From Sporomusa malonica (lineage in GTDB: Bacteria > Bacillota > Negativicutes > Sporomusales > Sporomusaceae): 64,000 bases of DNA. The notes beneath the pieces were generated by a model, which was not told the origin of the DNA, did no database searches, and saw only the letters and a list, made by a program, of their open reading frames with translations. Shown one piece after another: positions 8,434 through 16,721 of this stretch (position 1 is its first letter; every line of letters starts with the position of its first letter). The stretch lies in assembly GCF_041428715.1 (NCBI RefSeq), contig NZ_CP155572.1; one strand, written 5' to 3'. The position numbers and the translations under genes were made by a program.

Positions 8434-9699
8434 ATGATTATATTTAGAAAATGGGGGGCAGATATGCAAAATAATGCTACAGCTTCAAGATACAGGTGGA
8501 TTATCTTACTACTTTGTGTTTCCTGTTTTTTATTCAGTTTCATTACCCGGTTCACTTGGCCGCCGTTAATCTCGGTGATAGTTCCTGATTTAGGTATGAA
8601 TATGGGGCAGGCTGGAGCCTTTATGAGTGCATTTTATCTTGGCTATGTTTTGACGCAAATACCTGCCGGACTATTAGCTGACAGATTTGGTGTGCGGATT
8701 ATTCTTTCAGTATGTTTAATTATCGAAGGGGTAGCTACATCATCGTTTTCGTTAATTGATAATTATGAACTTGGCTTTAACCTGCGAGTCTTAGCAGGTT
8801 TAGGCTCGGGAGCCGTTTTTTCCTCTTGTTCACGTGCCTTAGTTGAATGGTTTCCGGCTAAAGAGCAGGGACTTGCTTTCGGTATACTGACAGCCGCCCC
8901 ATCCAGCGGAATTTTGATAACTAACATACTTGTACCCTATTTAAACACAATGTTTGGTTGGCGAGGAGCTTTTCAGTCGGTAGGTTTGCTTACCATAATT
9001 GCTGGTGTTCTTGTATTTTTTCTTATGAGATTCAAGGATCAGCCTGATGAGAAGAGCGAAAACATTACAGCTGGTTTGAAATACATATTGGACAATAAGA
9101 ACTTCAAGCTTATTTCTGCTGCTGGCTTTTTCCTGATGTGGTTACAACTGGGGACTGCTACCTGGGCTAATGTGTACATTAAGGGGCTTGGTTTTTCGGT
9201 AAGTGAGGCTGGGCGGGTTATGGCATATTACGGTTTAGGGGGAGCAATAGCGCCGCTTATCTCAGGTGTTGTCTCTGATATGCTGGGATGCCGGAAATGG
9301 CTGGTTATTACTGCATTTATCCTTGTTGTGCCGCTTACAATATTGTTTGGTTACCAAACTAGTTTGGCCATGCTCTGTGTCGTAGGCTTTGCCTCTGGTT
9401 TCAGCTCCTACCTGGCAAATCCTCAGTTAACTGTGTTAATATCTCAGACTGCAGGAATCAAAAGGGCGGCGACGGCCAATGGAGTAGCAAACTGTTTATT
9501 TCAAATGGCCTCGCTGCTCAGTCCGTGGTTTATCGGAAAAGTAATTGATCTCACTGGTAATTTTAGCTTTGTCTGGTGGATATTGGCGGCAGGCCCGGTA
9601 ATGGCCACTTTTTTCATGCTGCGTGTTTATGAAGAGAGTATCCAAGGAATCAAAAAATCAGGGGTTGCTCTTGAGACTGACTGTAGTTTAAAAAGATAG
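8434..9699 (+). CDS. MFS transporter, probably for the methylated substrate
   Basis: A 421-residue protein with about 12 hydrophobic spans and the MFS signature between the second and third spans (GLLADRFGVR, about residues 82-91), repeated in weaker form after the central loop. It is an inner-membrane secondary carrier. It lies about 180 bases after the UroD-family gene on the same strand, so import of the methoxylated or methylated substrate, or export of the demethylated product, is a reasonable inference. An alternative ATG at 8464 has a GGGGGGCAG site and would remove ten residues; the ATG at 8434 has AGGAAAGG. Confidence 0.82.
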   Translation: MIIFRKWGADMQNNATASRYRWIILLLCVSCFLFSFITRFTWPPLISVIVPDLGMNMGQAGAFMSAFYLGYVLTQIPAGLLADRFGVRIILSVCLIIEGVATSSFSLIDNYELGFNLRVLAGLGSGAVFSSCSRALVEWFPAKEQGLAFGILTAAPSSGILITNILVPYLNTMFGWRGAFQSVGLLTIIAGVLVFFLMRFKDQPDEKSENITAGLKYILDNKNFKLISAAGFFLMWLQLGTATWANVYIKGLGFSVSEAGRVMAYYGLGGAIAPLISGVVSDMLGCRKWLVITAFILVVPLTILFGYQTSLAMLCVVGFASGFSSYLANPQLTVLISQTAGIKRAATANGVANCLFQMASLLSPWFIGKVIDLTGNFSFVWWILAAGPVMATFFMLRVYEESIQGIKKSGVALETDCSLKR

Positions 9700-9880
9700 C
9701 AGGATGGTTTGCCGTCAAACTGCTGCTAATTGTACTTTTAAGCGTAATTTGTTTTTCCTCATTCCAAACAATGAAGGCGAGGATTACTGAGATCCAGGTG
9801 AGCAATAATCGGCAGCTATGCAGGAGATTGAAGCATCCAGTCAAGCACTAGCAAAAATGGCGGAAGACCTCTGCGTAAAA
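9693..9880 (+). pseudogene. Relic of a methyl-accepting chemotaxis protein gene
   Basis: Two pieces of a chemoreceptor are fused and out of frame. The first (frame of 9693, open to the TAG at 9849-9851) reads KIAGWFAVKLLLIVLLSVI and onward, a typical chemoreceptor N-terminus with its first membrane helix. The second (frame of 9818) reads EIEASSQALAKMAEDL, which closely matches the extreme C-terminus of the intact chemoreceptor at 54264-56042. The ligand domain, HAMP and signalling hairpin are gone. The original terminator still follows. No start codon for the first piece is visible. This is a deletion remnant and is not expected to be functional. Confidence 0.75.
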
Positions 9881-9881
9881 G

Positions 9882-9920
9882 AACTGTCAGAATCCCGCTT
9901 GGGAATTCTGACAGTTTTTT
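9882..9920 (+). terminator. Terminator left behind the chemoreceptor relic
   Basis: AACTGTCAGAATCCC (9882-9896) pairs with GGGAATTCTGACAGTT (9901-9916) with one bulge and is followed by six T. It lies inside the longest open frame of the next gene, which argues against a start upstream of it. Confidence 0.8.
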
Positions 9921-10126
9921 ATGGTTACAGCGATACTTCAGTTTTAATGAGCTTACGCCCAGCAATATGTATGTTCATGATGTCAATAACCCGTCCCTTC
10001 GAGAACTATTTTTCTTGTTGTTGTCCACTACCAGGAGAGGAATTAAATATAATATGGAGAATTATGGTAGAAGGAGTGGGCTCTTTAAGATTTGGCAAGA
10101 GGAAGGTAGCTTGGAGAGGTGGGTGT

Positions 10127-11908
10127 GTGTGTGTGGCGAAAGTACGTAAATTAATTACAAGCAACGATTGGAGTATCAGTAGCAGGGAAATGCAAGATAT
10201 TTTAAATTCGACCCATGATGCCGTCGTAGCTGTTAATAAAAATGGGATAATCATACTATTCAACACGGCGGCTGAGCGGCTGTTGGGGGTCGCGGCGTGG
10301 GAGGCGTACGGCGAATATGCGCGGGATATTATTCCTGGCTCGCGTCTACACAACGTGCTTGAAACAGGGCAGCCCGAGCTTAACCAAAGGCAGGAGACTG
10401 GTGATGCCTGTATCCTTACCAACCGTGTTCCGGTTAGGGACGAAGAAAACCGGATTGTTGGTGCGGTGGCTGTGTTCCGAGATATGACCGAAGTCCATCA
10501 GTTAGCCGAGGAAATGACTTGCATCAAAGAAATGAAAAAGTTATTGGAAGCCATCATCAACACGTCCCAAGATGTCATTTCAGTTGTGGACGACCAAGGG
10601 AAGATTATACTGGTCAACCCAGCCTATACGCGGCTAATTGGGATGCGGAAGGAAGATGTCATGGGTAAACCGCCTACTGTCGACATCCGCCAAGGGGAAA
10701 GTGTTCATTTGCGGGTCATGCAATCGATGGAGGCGGTGCGGGGAGTACCGCTAAAAGTGGGCCCTGACAATCGTGAGGTCATTATTAACGCGGCACCGCT
10801 AATTGTTGATGGCCGGTTGCGCGGCAGTGTGGCAATGGCGCATGATATTTCGGAATTAAAATTTCTCTCAGAGGAACTTGCCAGTGTAGAAGCGCTTATA
10901 GGTCGCGGGCAGGCACGCTATACGTTTGACGATATTGTGGCCCAGGGTCCAGCGATGCAGGCGGCAGTGGAGTATGCCTGCCGGGCTGCGCTTACGCCTG
11001 CCACAGTGTTGCTGACGGGGGAGAGCGGGACGGGCAAAGAGTTGTTTGCCCATGCCATCCATAGTGCCAGCCAGCGAAGATACCGAAGGTTTGTCCGGGT
11101 AAATTGCGCTGCGATCCCAGAAACGCTGCTGGAAAGTGAGTTGTTTGGCTATGAGGCTGGGGCTTTCAGCGGGGCACTTAAAAGTGGCAAGAAAGGCCTT
11201 TTTGAAGAGGCTGATGGTGGTACGCTGTTTCTTGACGAAATTGGTGAGATTCCACCGCCTATTCAGGTAAAATTGCTGCGTGTACTGCAGGAACGGGAGA
11301 TTATGAGGGTCGGCAGCGTCAGAGCGTTTGATCTTGATTTGAGAATTATCGCCGCTACCAATAAAAACCTGGAGGATGAGATCAAAAAGGGTAGTTTTCG
11401 CAAAGACCTTTATTACCGGCTTAATGTTTTTCCGATAAACATTCCGCCGTTGCGTCAGCGTATCGGGGATCTGCCGGAGTTAGCCAGGCACCTGTTGACC
11501 AAACTAAACTGGGAGTACGGACGTTGCGTTCAGGGGATCACGGATGACGCAGCAGCCCTATTAGCTGAATACGGCTGGCCAGGTAACGTGCGGGAGCTGG
11601 AGAATGTTTTAGGCCGCGCCCTGATTAATATGCATTTTAATGAATATACGATTATGGTGTCCCATCTGCCGCCTCTTACAGCCTTGACCAGGTTAAACGC
11701 CGAGCGTAAAGCAACAGAAACAACTGTTTTGCCCTGCTGTACGCTGGCGGAAACGATGGAGCAGGCGGAGCGGCGGGCTATCACCGGCGTTCTTACTATG
11801 TATGGCGGAAACCGTGCTGAAACCGCTCGCCACCTTAATGTTTCTTTACGTACCCTGTATTATAAGCTGGAGAAACACGGGATAACTGGCAGCCCTCCGT
11901 TTGTATAA
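10127..11908 (+). CDS. Sigma-54-dependent transcriptional activator (PAS-PAS-AAA+-Fis)
   Basis: A cytosolic bacterial enhancer-binding protein of about 593 residues. It has two tandem PAS sensor domains (about residues 20-130 and 140-250), an AAA+ domain with Walker A GESGTGKE, a GAFSGA loop (a common variant of the sigma-54-contacting GAFTGA) and Walker B TLFLDEIGE, and a Fis-type helix-turn-helix at the C-terminus (HLNVSLRTLYYKLEKHG). The start is placed at the GTG at 10127, seven bases after GGAGAGG; the frame is open back to 9818 only through a chemoreceptor relic and its terminator. GTG at 10133 or ATG at 10063 are alternatives. A sigma-54 promoter precedes the next gene, leucine dehydrogenase, so control of branched-chain amino acid use is likely. 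Confidence 0.88.
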   Translation: MCVAKVRKLITSNDWSISSREMQDILNSTHDAVVAVNKNGIIILFNTAAERLLGVAAWEAYGEYARDIIPGSRLHNVLETGQPELNQRQETGDACILTNRVPVRDEENRIVGAVAVFRDMTEVHQLAEEMTCIKEMKKLLEAIINTSQDVISVVDDQGKIILVNPAYTRLIGMRKEDVMGKPPTVDIRQGESVHLRVMQSMEAVRGVPLKVGPDNREVIINAAPLIVDGRLRGSVAMAHDISELKFLSEELASVEALIGRGQARYTFDDIVAQGPAMQAAVEYACRAALTPATVLLTGESGTGKELFAHAIHSASQRRYRRFVRVNCAAIPETLLESELFGYEAGAFSGALKSGKKGLFEEADGGTLFLDEIGEIPPPIQVKLLRVLQEREIMRVGSVRAFDLDLRIIAATNKNLEDEIKKGSFRKDLYYRLNVFPINIPPLRQRIGDLPELARHLLTKLNWEYGRCVQGITDDAAALLAEYGWPGNVRELENVLGRALINMHFNEYTIMVSHLPPLTALTRLNAERKATETTVLPCCTLAETMEQAERRAITGVLTMYGGNRAETARHLNVSLRTLYYKLEKHGITGSPPFV

Positions 11909-11920
11909 TGCAAAACAGTT

Positions 11921-11966
11921 CACTGCAGGATTTTGCAATTCATGCAAAATCTTGCAGTGATTTTCT
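11921..11966 (+). terminator. 17-bp inverted repeat: terminator and/or activator site
   Basis: Arms 11921-11937 and 11943-11959 pair with one mismatch around a 5-base loop and are followed by ATTTTCTTTG. The hairpin can terminate the activator gene. Its core, TTTTGCA-N5-TGCAAAA, lies about 70 bp before the sigma-54 promoter and could also be the activator's binding site. Confidence 0.6.
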
Positions 11967-12008
11967 TTGCTTGGACGGTCATCGCTGGTTTTGTCAGGCG
12001 TTCTTAAA

Positions 12009-12025
12009 CTGGCATATTTCTTGCG
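12009..12025 (+). promoter_or_regulatory. Sigma-54 (-24/-12) promoter of leucine dehydrogenase
   Basis: CTGGCA, six bases, then TTGC: the GG at 12011-12012 and GC at 12023-12024 have the required -24/-12 spacing and match the consensus except for the C after TGGCA. It lies about 50 bases before the start of the dehydrogenase gene and directly follows a sigma-54 activator gene. Confidence 0.8.
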
Positions 12026-12075
12026 ATTAGAATATTACCAGATTGAACACTAATTTTTACAAGGGGGATTTATAA

Positions 12076-13134
12076 ATGGGAATTTTTAAAAAGATGGAGC
12101 AGCATGGGTACGAACAACTGGTTTTTTGCCACGATCCGGCCTCCGGCTTAAAAGCCATTATCTGTATTCATGACACCACTCTTGGTCCTGCGCTGGGCGG
12201 TACCCGGATGTGGCAGTACGAGTGCGAAGAAGATGCAATTACGGACGTAGTGCGTCTGGCCAGGGGTATGAGCTATAAAAACGCAGCCGCCGGGCTCAAT
12301 ATAGGGGGCGGCAAAGCTGTTATCATCGGCAATTCCAAGACAGATAAAAGTGAAGCACTTTTCCGGGCATTCGGCCGCTTCGTCCAGAGTCTGAATGGAC
12401 GGTACATCACCTCTGAAGATGTCGGAACTGCCGTAGAAGATATGGACTATATCCACATGGAAACCTCCCATGTGGTTGGCCGTGGCGTGGCCGATCCCTC
12501 GCCGGTTACTGCTTATGGTACCTGGAAAGGCATGAAAGCTTGCGCCGCGGAGGTTTGGGGAACCGGTTCGCTCCAAGGAAAAACAGTGGCTGTGCAAGGG
12601 CTGGGGCATGTAGGTTATACCCTTTGCAAGCATCTTCATGAGGAAGGGGCTAACCTCGTTGTAACAGATATCAGCGAGGAAAATATCAGCCGTATCGTCG
12701 CTGAATTTGGTGCCAGGGCAGTCAGACCCCATGAAATCTACGGAGCTGACTGCGATATCTTTGCTCCCTGTGCCTTGGGCGCCGTAATCAATGATGAAAC
12801 ATTGCCTAGGCTAAAGTGCCGGATTATCGCCGGTGCTGCCAACAATCAATTGAAGGAAATGCGGCATGGCGATATTCTGCAGGACAAAGGCATTCTCTAT
12901 GCTCCTGATTTCATTATCAATGCCGGCGGTGTCATCAACGTGGCTGATGAGCTGCAGCAAGGCGGCTATAACCATGACCGGGCCCTAAAAAAAGTAGATG
13001 GCATTTATAATAATATTGAACAGGTCATTGCTATCTCCAAACGGGAGGGGATTCCGACCTATAAAGCTGCCGATATTCTGGCCGAAACGCGAATTGCTCT
13101 GATTGGCAAGGTGAAAAAAACTCTATTACCGTAA
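12076..13134 (+). CDS. Leucine dehydrogenase (Glu/Leu/Phe/Val dehydrogenase family)
   Basis: A 352-residue NAD-dependent enzyme that deaminates branched-chain amino acids to 2-oxo acids, releasing ammonia and NADH. The N-terminal substrate domain contains GPALGGTRMW and the glycine-rich LNIGGGKAVI with the catalytic Lys. The C-terminal Rossmann domain has GLGHVGYTL (about residue 175). The 352-residue length and these motifs match leucine rather than glutamate dehydrogenases. It has a strong AAGGGGGAT ribosome-binding site and a sigma-54 promoter upstream. The amino-acid permease downstream probably feeds it. Confidence 0.92.
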   Translation: MGIFKKMEQHGYEQLVFCHDPASGLKAIICIHDTTLGPALGGTRMWQYECEEDAITDVVRLARGMSYKNAAAGLNIGGGKAVIIGNSKTDKSEALFRAFGRFVQSLNGRYITSEDVGTAVEDMDYIHMETSHVVGRGVADPSPVTAYGTWKGMKACAAEVWGTGSLQGKTVAVQGLGHVGYTLCKHLHEEGANLVVTDISEENISRIVAEFGARAVRPHEIYGADCDIFAPCALGAVINDETLPRLKCRIIAGAANNQLKEMRHGDILQDKGILYAPDFIINAGGVINVADELQQGGYNHDRALKKVDGIYNNIEQVIAISKREGIPTYKAADILAETRIALIGKVKKTLLP

Positions 13135-13144
13135 TTTTTACCAC

Positions 13145-13212
13145 CCCCTCCCGCACCGGGATAGTTGTTAAGAGTACCAGAAGTATGGTTGTTGCTACAC
13201 GGTGGGGAGGGG
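13145..13212 (+). other. Long-range stem in the leucine dehydrogenase-permease gap
   Basis: CCCCTCCC-G-CACCG (13145-13158) can pair with CGGTG-GGGAGGGG (13200-13212): a 13-bp stem with one bulged G, enclosing about 41 bases. It lies between dehydrogenase and permease. It has no T-tract, so it is not a simple terminator; an RNA structure affecting stability or permease translation is possible. Confidence 0.5.
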
Positions 13213-13285
13213 ATTGTTGTGTAAGTAAAGGGTGAAAAATAGAAAAATTTATCTGAATCTTCTGACCGGAATGGGAGGTAAAGAG

Positions 13286-14695
13286 ATGAGTTTGTTTCGT
13301 AAGAAAAATATTGCGGAATTGATCCGAGGGACTGAAAGAAATGGTTTGAGGAAGACTCTCGGCGCGACAGACTTGGTTTTGTTAGGAATCGGATGCATCA
13401 TTGGTACCGGAATTTTTGTTCTTACCGGTGTTGCTGCCGCAAACTATGCAGGGCCGGGGATTATGCTGTCGTTTGTATTATCAGGCCTTGCCTGCGCTTT
13501 TGCCGCCTTAGCCTATTCAGAACTGGCATCTATGGTGCCGGTAACTGGTAGTGCCTACACGTTTGCTTATGTCTCAATGGGCGAAGTGGTTGCTTTTGCG
13601 GTAGGTTGGGCGTTGATTTGTGAATATACGATCGGGTCAGCGGCGGTAGCAGCCGGTTGGTCAGGCTATATGGTCGGGTTACTCAAATCGGCGGGCATTG
13701 TCTTGCCTGCGGCGTGGACGGCAGTCCCTGCTGATGGCGGTATCCTGAATGTCCCTGCAATTTTAATCACTGCCATCCTCACTTATTTATTGATGCTTGG
13801 TACCAGAGAAAGTGCTGCTCTGAACAGAATCCTGGTATTTATTAAACTGGCATGTATTGCTTTTTTCCTGTTTGTTGCTACTCCTCATATCGATCCGTTA
13901 AACTGGCAGCCGTTCCTTCCTTATGGCTGGGGTGGGGTGGCTACCGGTGCTGCGATCGTATTCTTTGCCTATATCGGATTTGATACTGTATCCACCGCTG
14001 CAGAAGAATGTAAAAATCCCAACCGGGATATTCCGATCGGGATTGTCGGGTCACTGGTTATCTGTACCGTGCTTTATATTGCCGTCGCAGCTGTTCTGAC
14101 AGGTGTTGTGCCTTACTCAAGCCTGAACAACAGTGAGCCGGTAGCCTATGCACTTCGCGCCATTGGCATGAATTTCGGCAGCGCTCTCGTGGCATTAGGC
14201 GCCATTTGCGGCATTACCACCGTACTTTTGGTCTTTATGTATGGTCAGACCCGAGTATTTTTGGCGATGGCCCGTGACGGGATGATTCCGCAAAGCCTGG
14301 TGAAGATCCACCCCAAATATGGCACCCCTCATATCATTACAATGATTGCCGGCGCTGTAGTGAGCGTGCTGAGTGGTTTACTGCCGATCAACATCATTGC
14401 TGAACTATGCAATATGGGAACACTTTGTGCTTTTATTTTAGTTTCGGTGGGCGTCTGGGTGCTTCGCAGGACCCATCCCGACATGCCCAGGCCGTTCCGC
14501 TGCCCCGCCGTCGGGGTGGTTGTGCCGCTGGCTGTGTTGTTGTGCAGCTACCTGATTGCCAATCTGCCGGTGGAAACTCTGACCTTCTTCGGGATTTGGT
14601 ATGTAATCGGTATGGTTGTGTATTTTACCTATAGCCGCAGACATAGTACCCTGGCCCCAAAATCTGCCGACGGTTCGCAATCTAAGGGAATGTAA
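13286..14695 (+). CDS. Amino-acid permease, APC superfamily
   Basis: A 469-residue inner-membrane carrier with about 12 membrane spans. The N-terminus (LRKTLGATDLVLLGIGCIIGTGIF) is the hallmark of the APC superfamily, with the unwound G-x-G substrate region in the first span, and most resembles cationic/general amino-acid transporter members such as YfnA/YhdG. The start is set at the ATG at 13286, six bases after GGGAGGT; the open frame begins at a GTG at 13232. Position behind leucine dehydrogenase suggests uptake of branched-chain amino acids, though the family is not selective enough to prove this. Confidence 0.87.
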   Translation: MSLFRKKNIAELIRGTERNGLRKTLGATDLVLLGIGCIIGTGIFVLTGVAAANYAGPGIMLSFVLSGLACAFAALAYSELASMVPVTGSAYTFAYVSMGEVVAFAVGWALICEYTIGSAAVAAGWSGYMVGLLKSAGIVLPAAWTAVPADGGILNVPAILITAILTYLLMLGTRESAALNRILVFIKLACIAFFLFVATPHIDPLNWQPFLPYGWGGVATGAAIVFFAYIGFDTVSTAAEECKNPNRDIPIGIVGSLVICTVLYIAVAAVLTGVVPYSSLNNSEPVAYALRAIGMNFGSALVALGAICGITTVLLVFMYGQTRVFLAMARDGMIPQSLVKIHPKYGTPHIITMIAGAVVSVLSGLLPINIIAELCNMGTLCAFILVSVGVWVLRRTHPDMPRPFRCPAVGVVVPLAVLLCSYLIANLPVETLTFFGIWYVIGMVVYFTYSRRHSTLAPKSADGSQSKGM

Positions 14696-14840
14696 CAAAA
14701 GGGTAAACTCAGGACGCAGGTTATCTAACTGTTTCTGCCTTTTGATCTTTATTGATTGTGGGAGACCAGAAAATATATTATGAGCAGGGGAAGAAGGTTG
14801 CAAGCAAAGCACTTCTGAATATAGTCACTAAGATATAACA

Positions 14841-14887
14841 ATAAAACGGTCTGAATCTCTGGCGTGAAGAGATTCAGACCGTTTTTA
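14841..14887. terminator. Bidirectional terminator between permease and fumarate reductase operons
   Basis: AAAACGGTCTGAATCTCT pairs with AGAGATTCAGACCGTTTT around a short loop, flanked by A and T runs. It serves both convergent transcripts. Confidence 0.88.
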
Positions 14888-14898
14888 TTTGGTTTTAA

Positions 14899-15771
14899 TT
14901 ACCTGGAGGATACTTTTCTCTTAATGATTTCACGGCCAGCAATATGCATATTCATGCCGAGTTGTTCAGGCGTGAGACCGAGGGCCAGTCCAACTAACTG
15001 AGACAGATGCAGGACAGGCATTTCTTGTTGGCAGCCTACTGCTGCCTGACCTTCCGGCTGATTCATGTCAAGTGACATTTGGCACAGCGGGCAGGGGGTT
15101 ACGATGCAGTCAGCACCGGCTTTTACCGCACTTTGGTTGGTTTCGCCGGTGATGCGGATCATATCCTCTTCGGCAGTATAGGTGGCATGGAAGCCGCAGC
15201 ATTTGAGTTTTGCATCAAAATCAGCAGGCTGCGCGCCGAGAGCGCAGATAAGACTTTCAAGAGACTGAGGATTTGCATGGTCTTCAAAATCCATGAGAGC
15301 AGGTGGACGGAGAATATGGCAGCCATAATATCCAGCCACTGTTAGACCTGCCAATGGGCGTTTCACCATGCCTTTCAGTTTATCAAGACCATAGTCACTA
15401 AGGAGAACCCAGAGTAAGTGGGTAATATCGCTGGTACCCTTATAGCTTAGTCCGGCAGCACTAAGGATGCCATTGACTTTTTCTTTTTGTCCGTTGTCCA
15501 GTTTAGCCTTAGCTTTGCGCAGCATCAGGGTGCAGGTGTTGCATACTGTTAAGAGCGGCAGGCCCATCTGTTCAGCTAGTGCGATGTTGCGGGCATTAAT
15601 GGCAGTTGCGGCCAAATCATCCACATCTTGCACATGAGAAGCACCGCAGCACGTCCAGCCAGGAATCTCGAGCAGCTCAATCCCGAGCGCTTTGGCGACA
15701 GCAATAGTGGCTATATAGTTTTCTTTGGCAGCTCCCTCAAGAACACAGCCAGGGAAAAATGCGTATTTCAT
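14899..15771 (-). CDS. CCG-domain third subunit of fumarate reductase (SdhE/HdrB/TfrB-C type)
   Basis: A 290-residue protein with two cysteine-rich CCG domains. The first has GC at residue 9, TCCG near 42 and CNTC near 77; the second has GCH near 153, KCCGF near 192 and CPLC near 228. This is the arrangement of HdrB and of the SdhE/MfrE subunit of class-E succinate:quinone reductases and fumarate reductases, where such domains hold a non-cubane iron-sulfur cluster or bind to the membrane/electron donor. It is the last gene of the operon; its start abuts the end of the iron-sulfur subunit gene. No cytochrome b anchor gene is present, so the electron donor (menaquinol or a soluble thiol/ferredoxin) cannot be told. 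Confidence 0.85.
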   Translation of the reverse strand: MKYAFFPGCVLEGAAKENYIATIAVAKALGIELLEIPGWTCCGASHVQDVDDLAATAINARNIALAEQMGLPLLTVCNTCTLMLRKAKAKLDNGQKEKVNGILSAAGLSYKGTSDITHLLWVLLSDYGLDKLKGMVKRPLAGLTVAGYYGCHILRPPALMDFEDHANPQSLESLICALGAQPADFDAKLKCCGFHATYTAEEDMIRITGETNQSAVKAGADCIVTPCPLCQMSLDMNQPEGQAAVGCQQEMPVLHLSQLVGLALGLTPEQLGMNMHIAGREIIKRKVSSR

Positions 15772-16721
15772 TATTTCTCACTCTCCCTTACTGCTTTGAG
15801 GATAGCTTTAATCTGGTCATGACCTTTGACCTTGCCAGGGAAATGGAAAGGATTGAGCTTGCCCCGGCGAAGGAGACGGAGCGCAAACGGAAACTTGGCC
15901 ATTGAGCCGAGCATACCAATGCTTCTTACCGATAGTTTTGTTTCATTGAGGCGGCCGGTGTCTTTGATGTCTTGCAGGAAAGCCAAAGCATGGCGGGCAC
16001 CCGGATTATCGGTATAGCCGAGCTTAATCGACAGTTGGCGTAGACGGGCAATGTCTTCGCCAGGGGCTAAGCCTTTGGGGCATTTAGTGCTGCATTCGAC
16101 ACAATGGAGGCATTTCCAGAGGCCTTTATCAATGACAGCCTTGATGCGTTCAGTGGATGACTTATCCCTGGTGTCGGCAACAAATTTCCATACTTTGGAG
16201 TAGGTGAAGGGTTCAAGGAAATCCTTGTCATTGGCGCTAAGTTTGGAACACTCAGAGGCGCAAGCACCACACAGAATACAGCCAGCCTGGACGTTAATTT
16301 TCTTAAAGTCAGCGGCGTCTTGACGGCAGCCTTCCTTGGCAGTGAATTCGTCTTTGGGCTTAAGCCAGGGGCTGGAGGTCATTAAACGCTCAGCCTTTGG
16401 CTCCCAGTCAACGACAAGGTCACGAATGACTTTGAAGTTTTTGATCGGTTCAATGGTAAGGGTATCGCCGAAGCGGTCTAAAATTCCATCAAGCGGCGTT
16501 TCACAGGCCAGGAAAGCCTGGCCGTTGACACGCACGGCACAGGCGCCGCATACTGCCGCACGGCAGGCTGCAGTGAAAGCCAGTGTGGGGTCCATTGTTT
16601 CTTTAATTGTGATTAGGCCCCAGAGAATAGTCTTGCCTGGCTGATGGGGGAAGGTACATTCTTGTACGAAGCTTTTTGCTCCGTCAAATCGCTCAATTTT
16701 ATATGTTATCTGGCGCATCAA
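15771..16721 (-). CDS. frdB: Fumarate reductase / succinate dehydrogenase iron-sulfur subunit
   Basis: A 316-residue electron-transfer subunit. The N-terminal 2Fe-2S domain has CRAAVCGAC and a closing LAC near residue 73. Two further motifs follow: CILCGACASEC (about 148-158) and CLHCVECSTKCPKG (about 205-218). In standard SdhB/FrdB the last motif lacks the second Cys and binds a 3Fe-4S cluster; here all four Cys are present, so a 4Fe-4S cluster is expected, as in heterodisulfide/thiol-linked relatives. The C-terminus is about 70 residues longer than the classical subunit. It overlaps the flavoprotein gene by four bases. Confidence 0.9.
   Translation of the reverse strand: MMRQITYKIERFDGAKSFVQECTFPHQPGKTILWGLITIKETMDPTLAFTAACRAAVCGACAVRVNGQAFLACETPLDGILDRFGDTLTIEPIKNFKVIRDLVVDWEPKAERLMTSSPWLKPKDEFTAKEGCRQDAADFKKINVQAGCILCGACASECSKLSANDKDFLEPFTYSKVWKFVADTRDKSSTERIKAVIDKGLWKCLHCVECSTKCPKGLAPGEDIARLRQLSIKLGYTDNPGARHALAFLQDIKDTGRLNETKLSVRSIGMLGSMAKFPFALRLLRRGKLNPFHFPGKVKGHDQIKAILKAVRESEK

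Noticed and set aside
9818..10126. Upstream part of the long open frame as N-terminus of the sigma-54 activator
   Set aside because: It contains the tail of a chemoreceptor relic and a complete terminator stem-loop, and the sequence up to 10126 has no PAS-like pattern. A better start with a ribosome-binding site lies at 10127.
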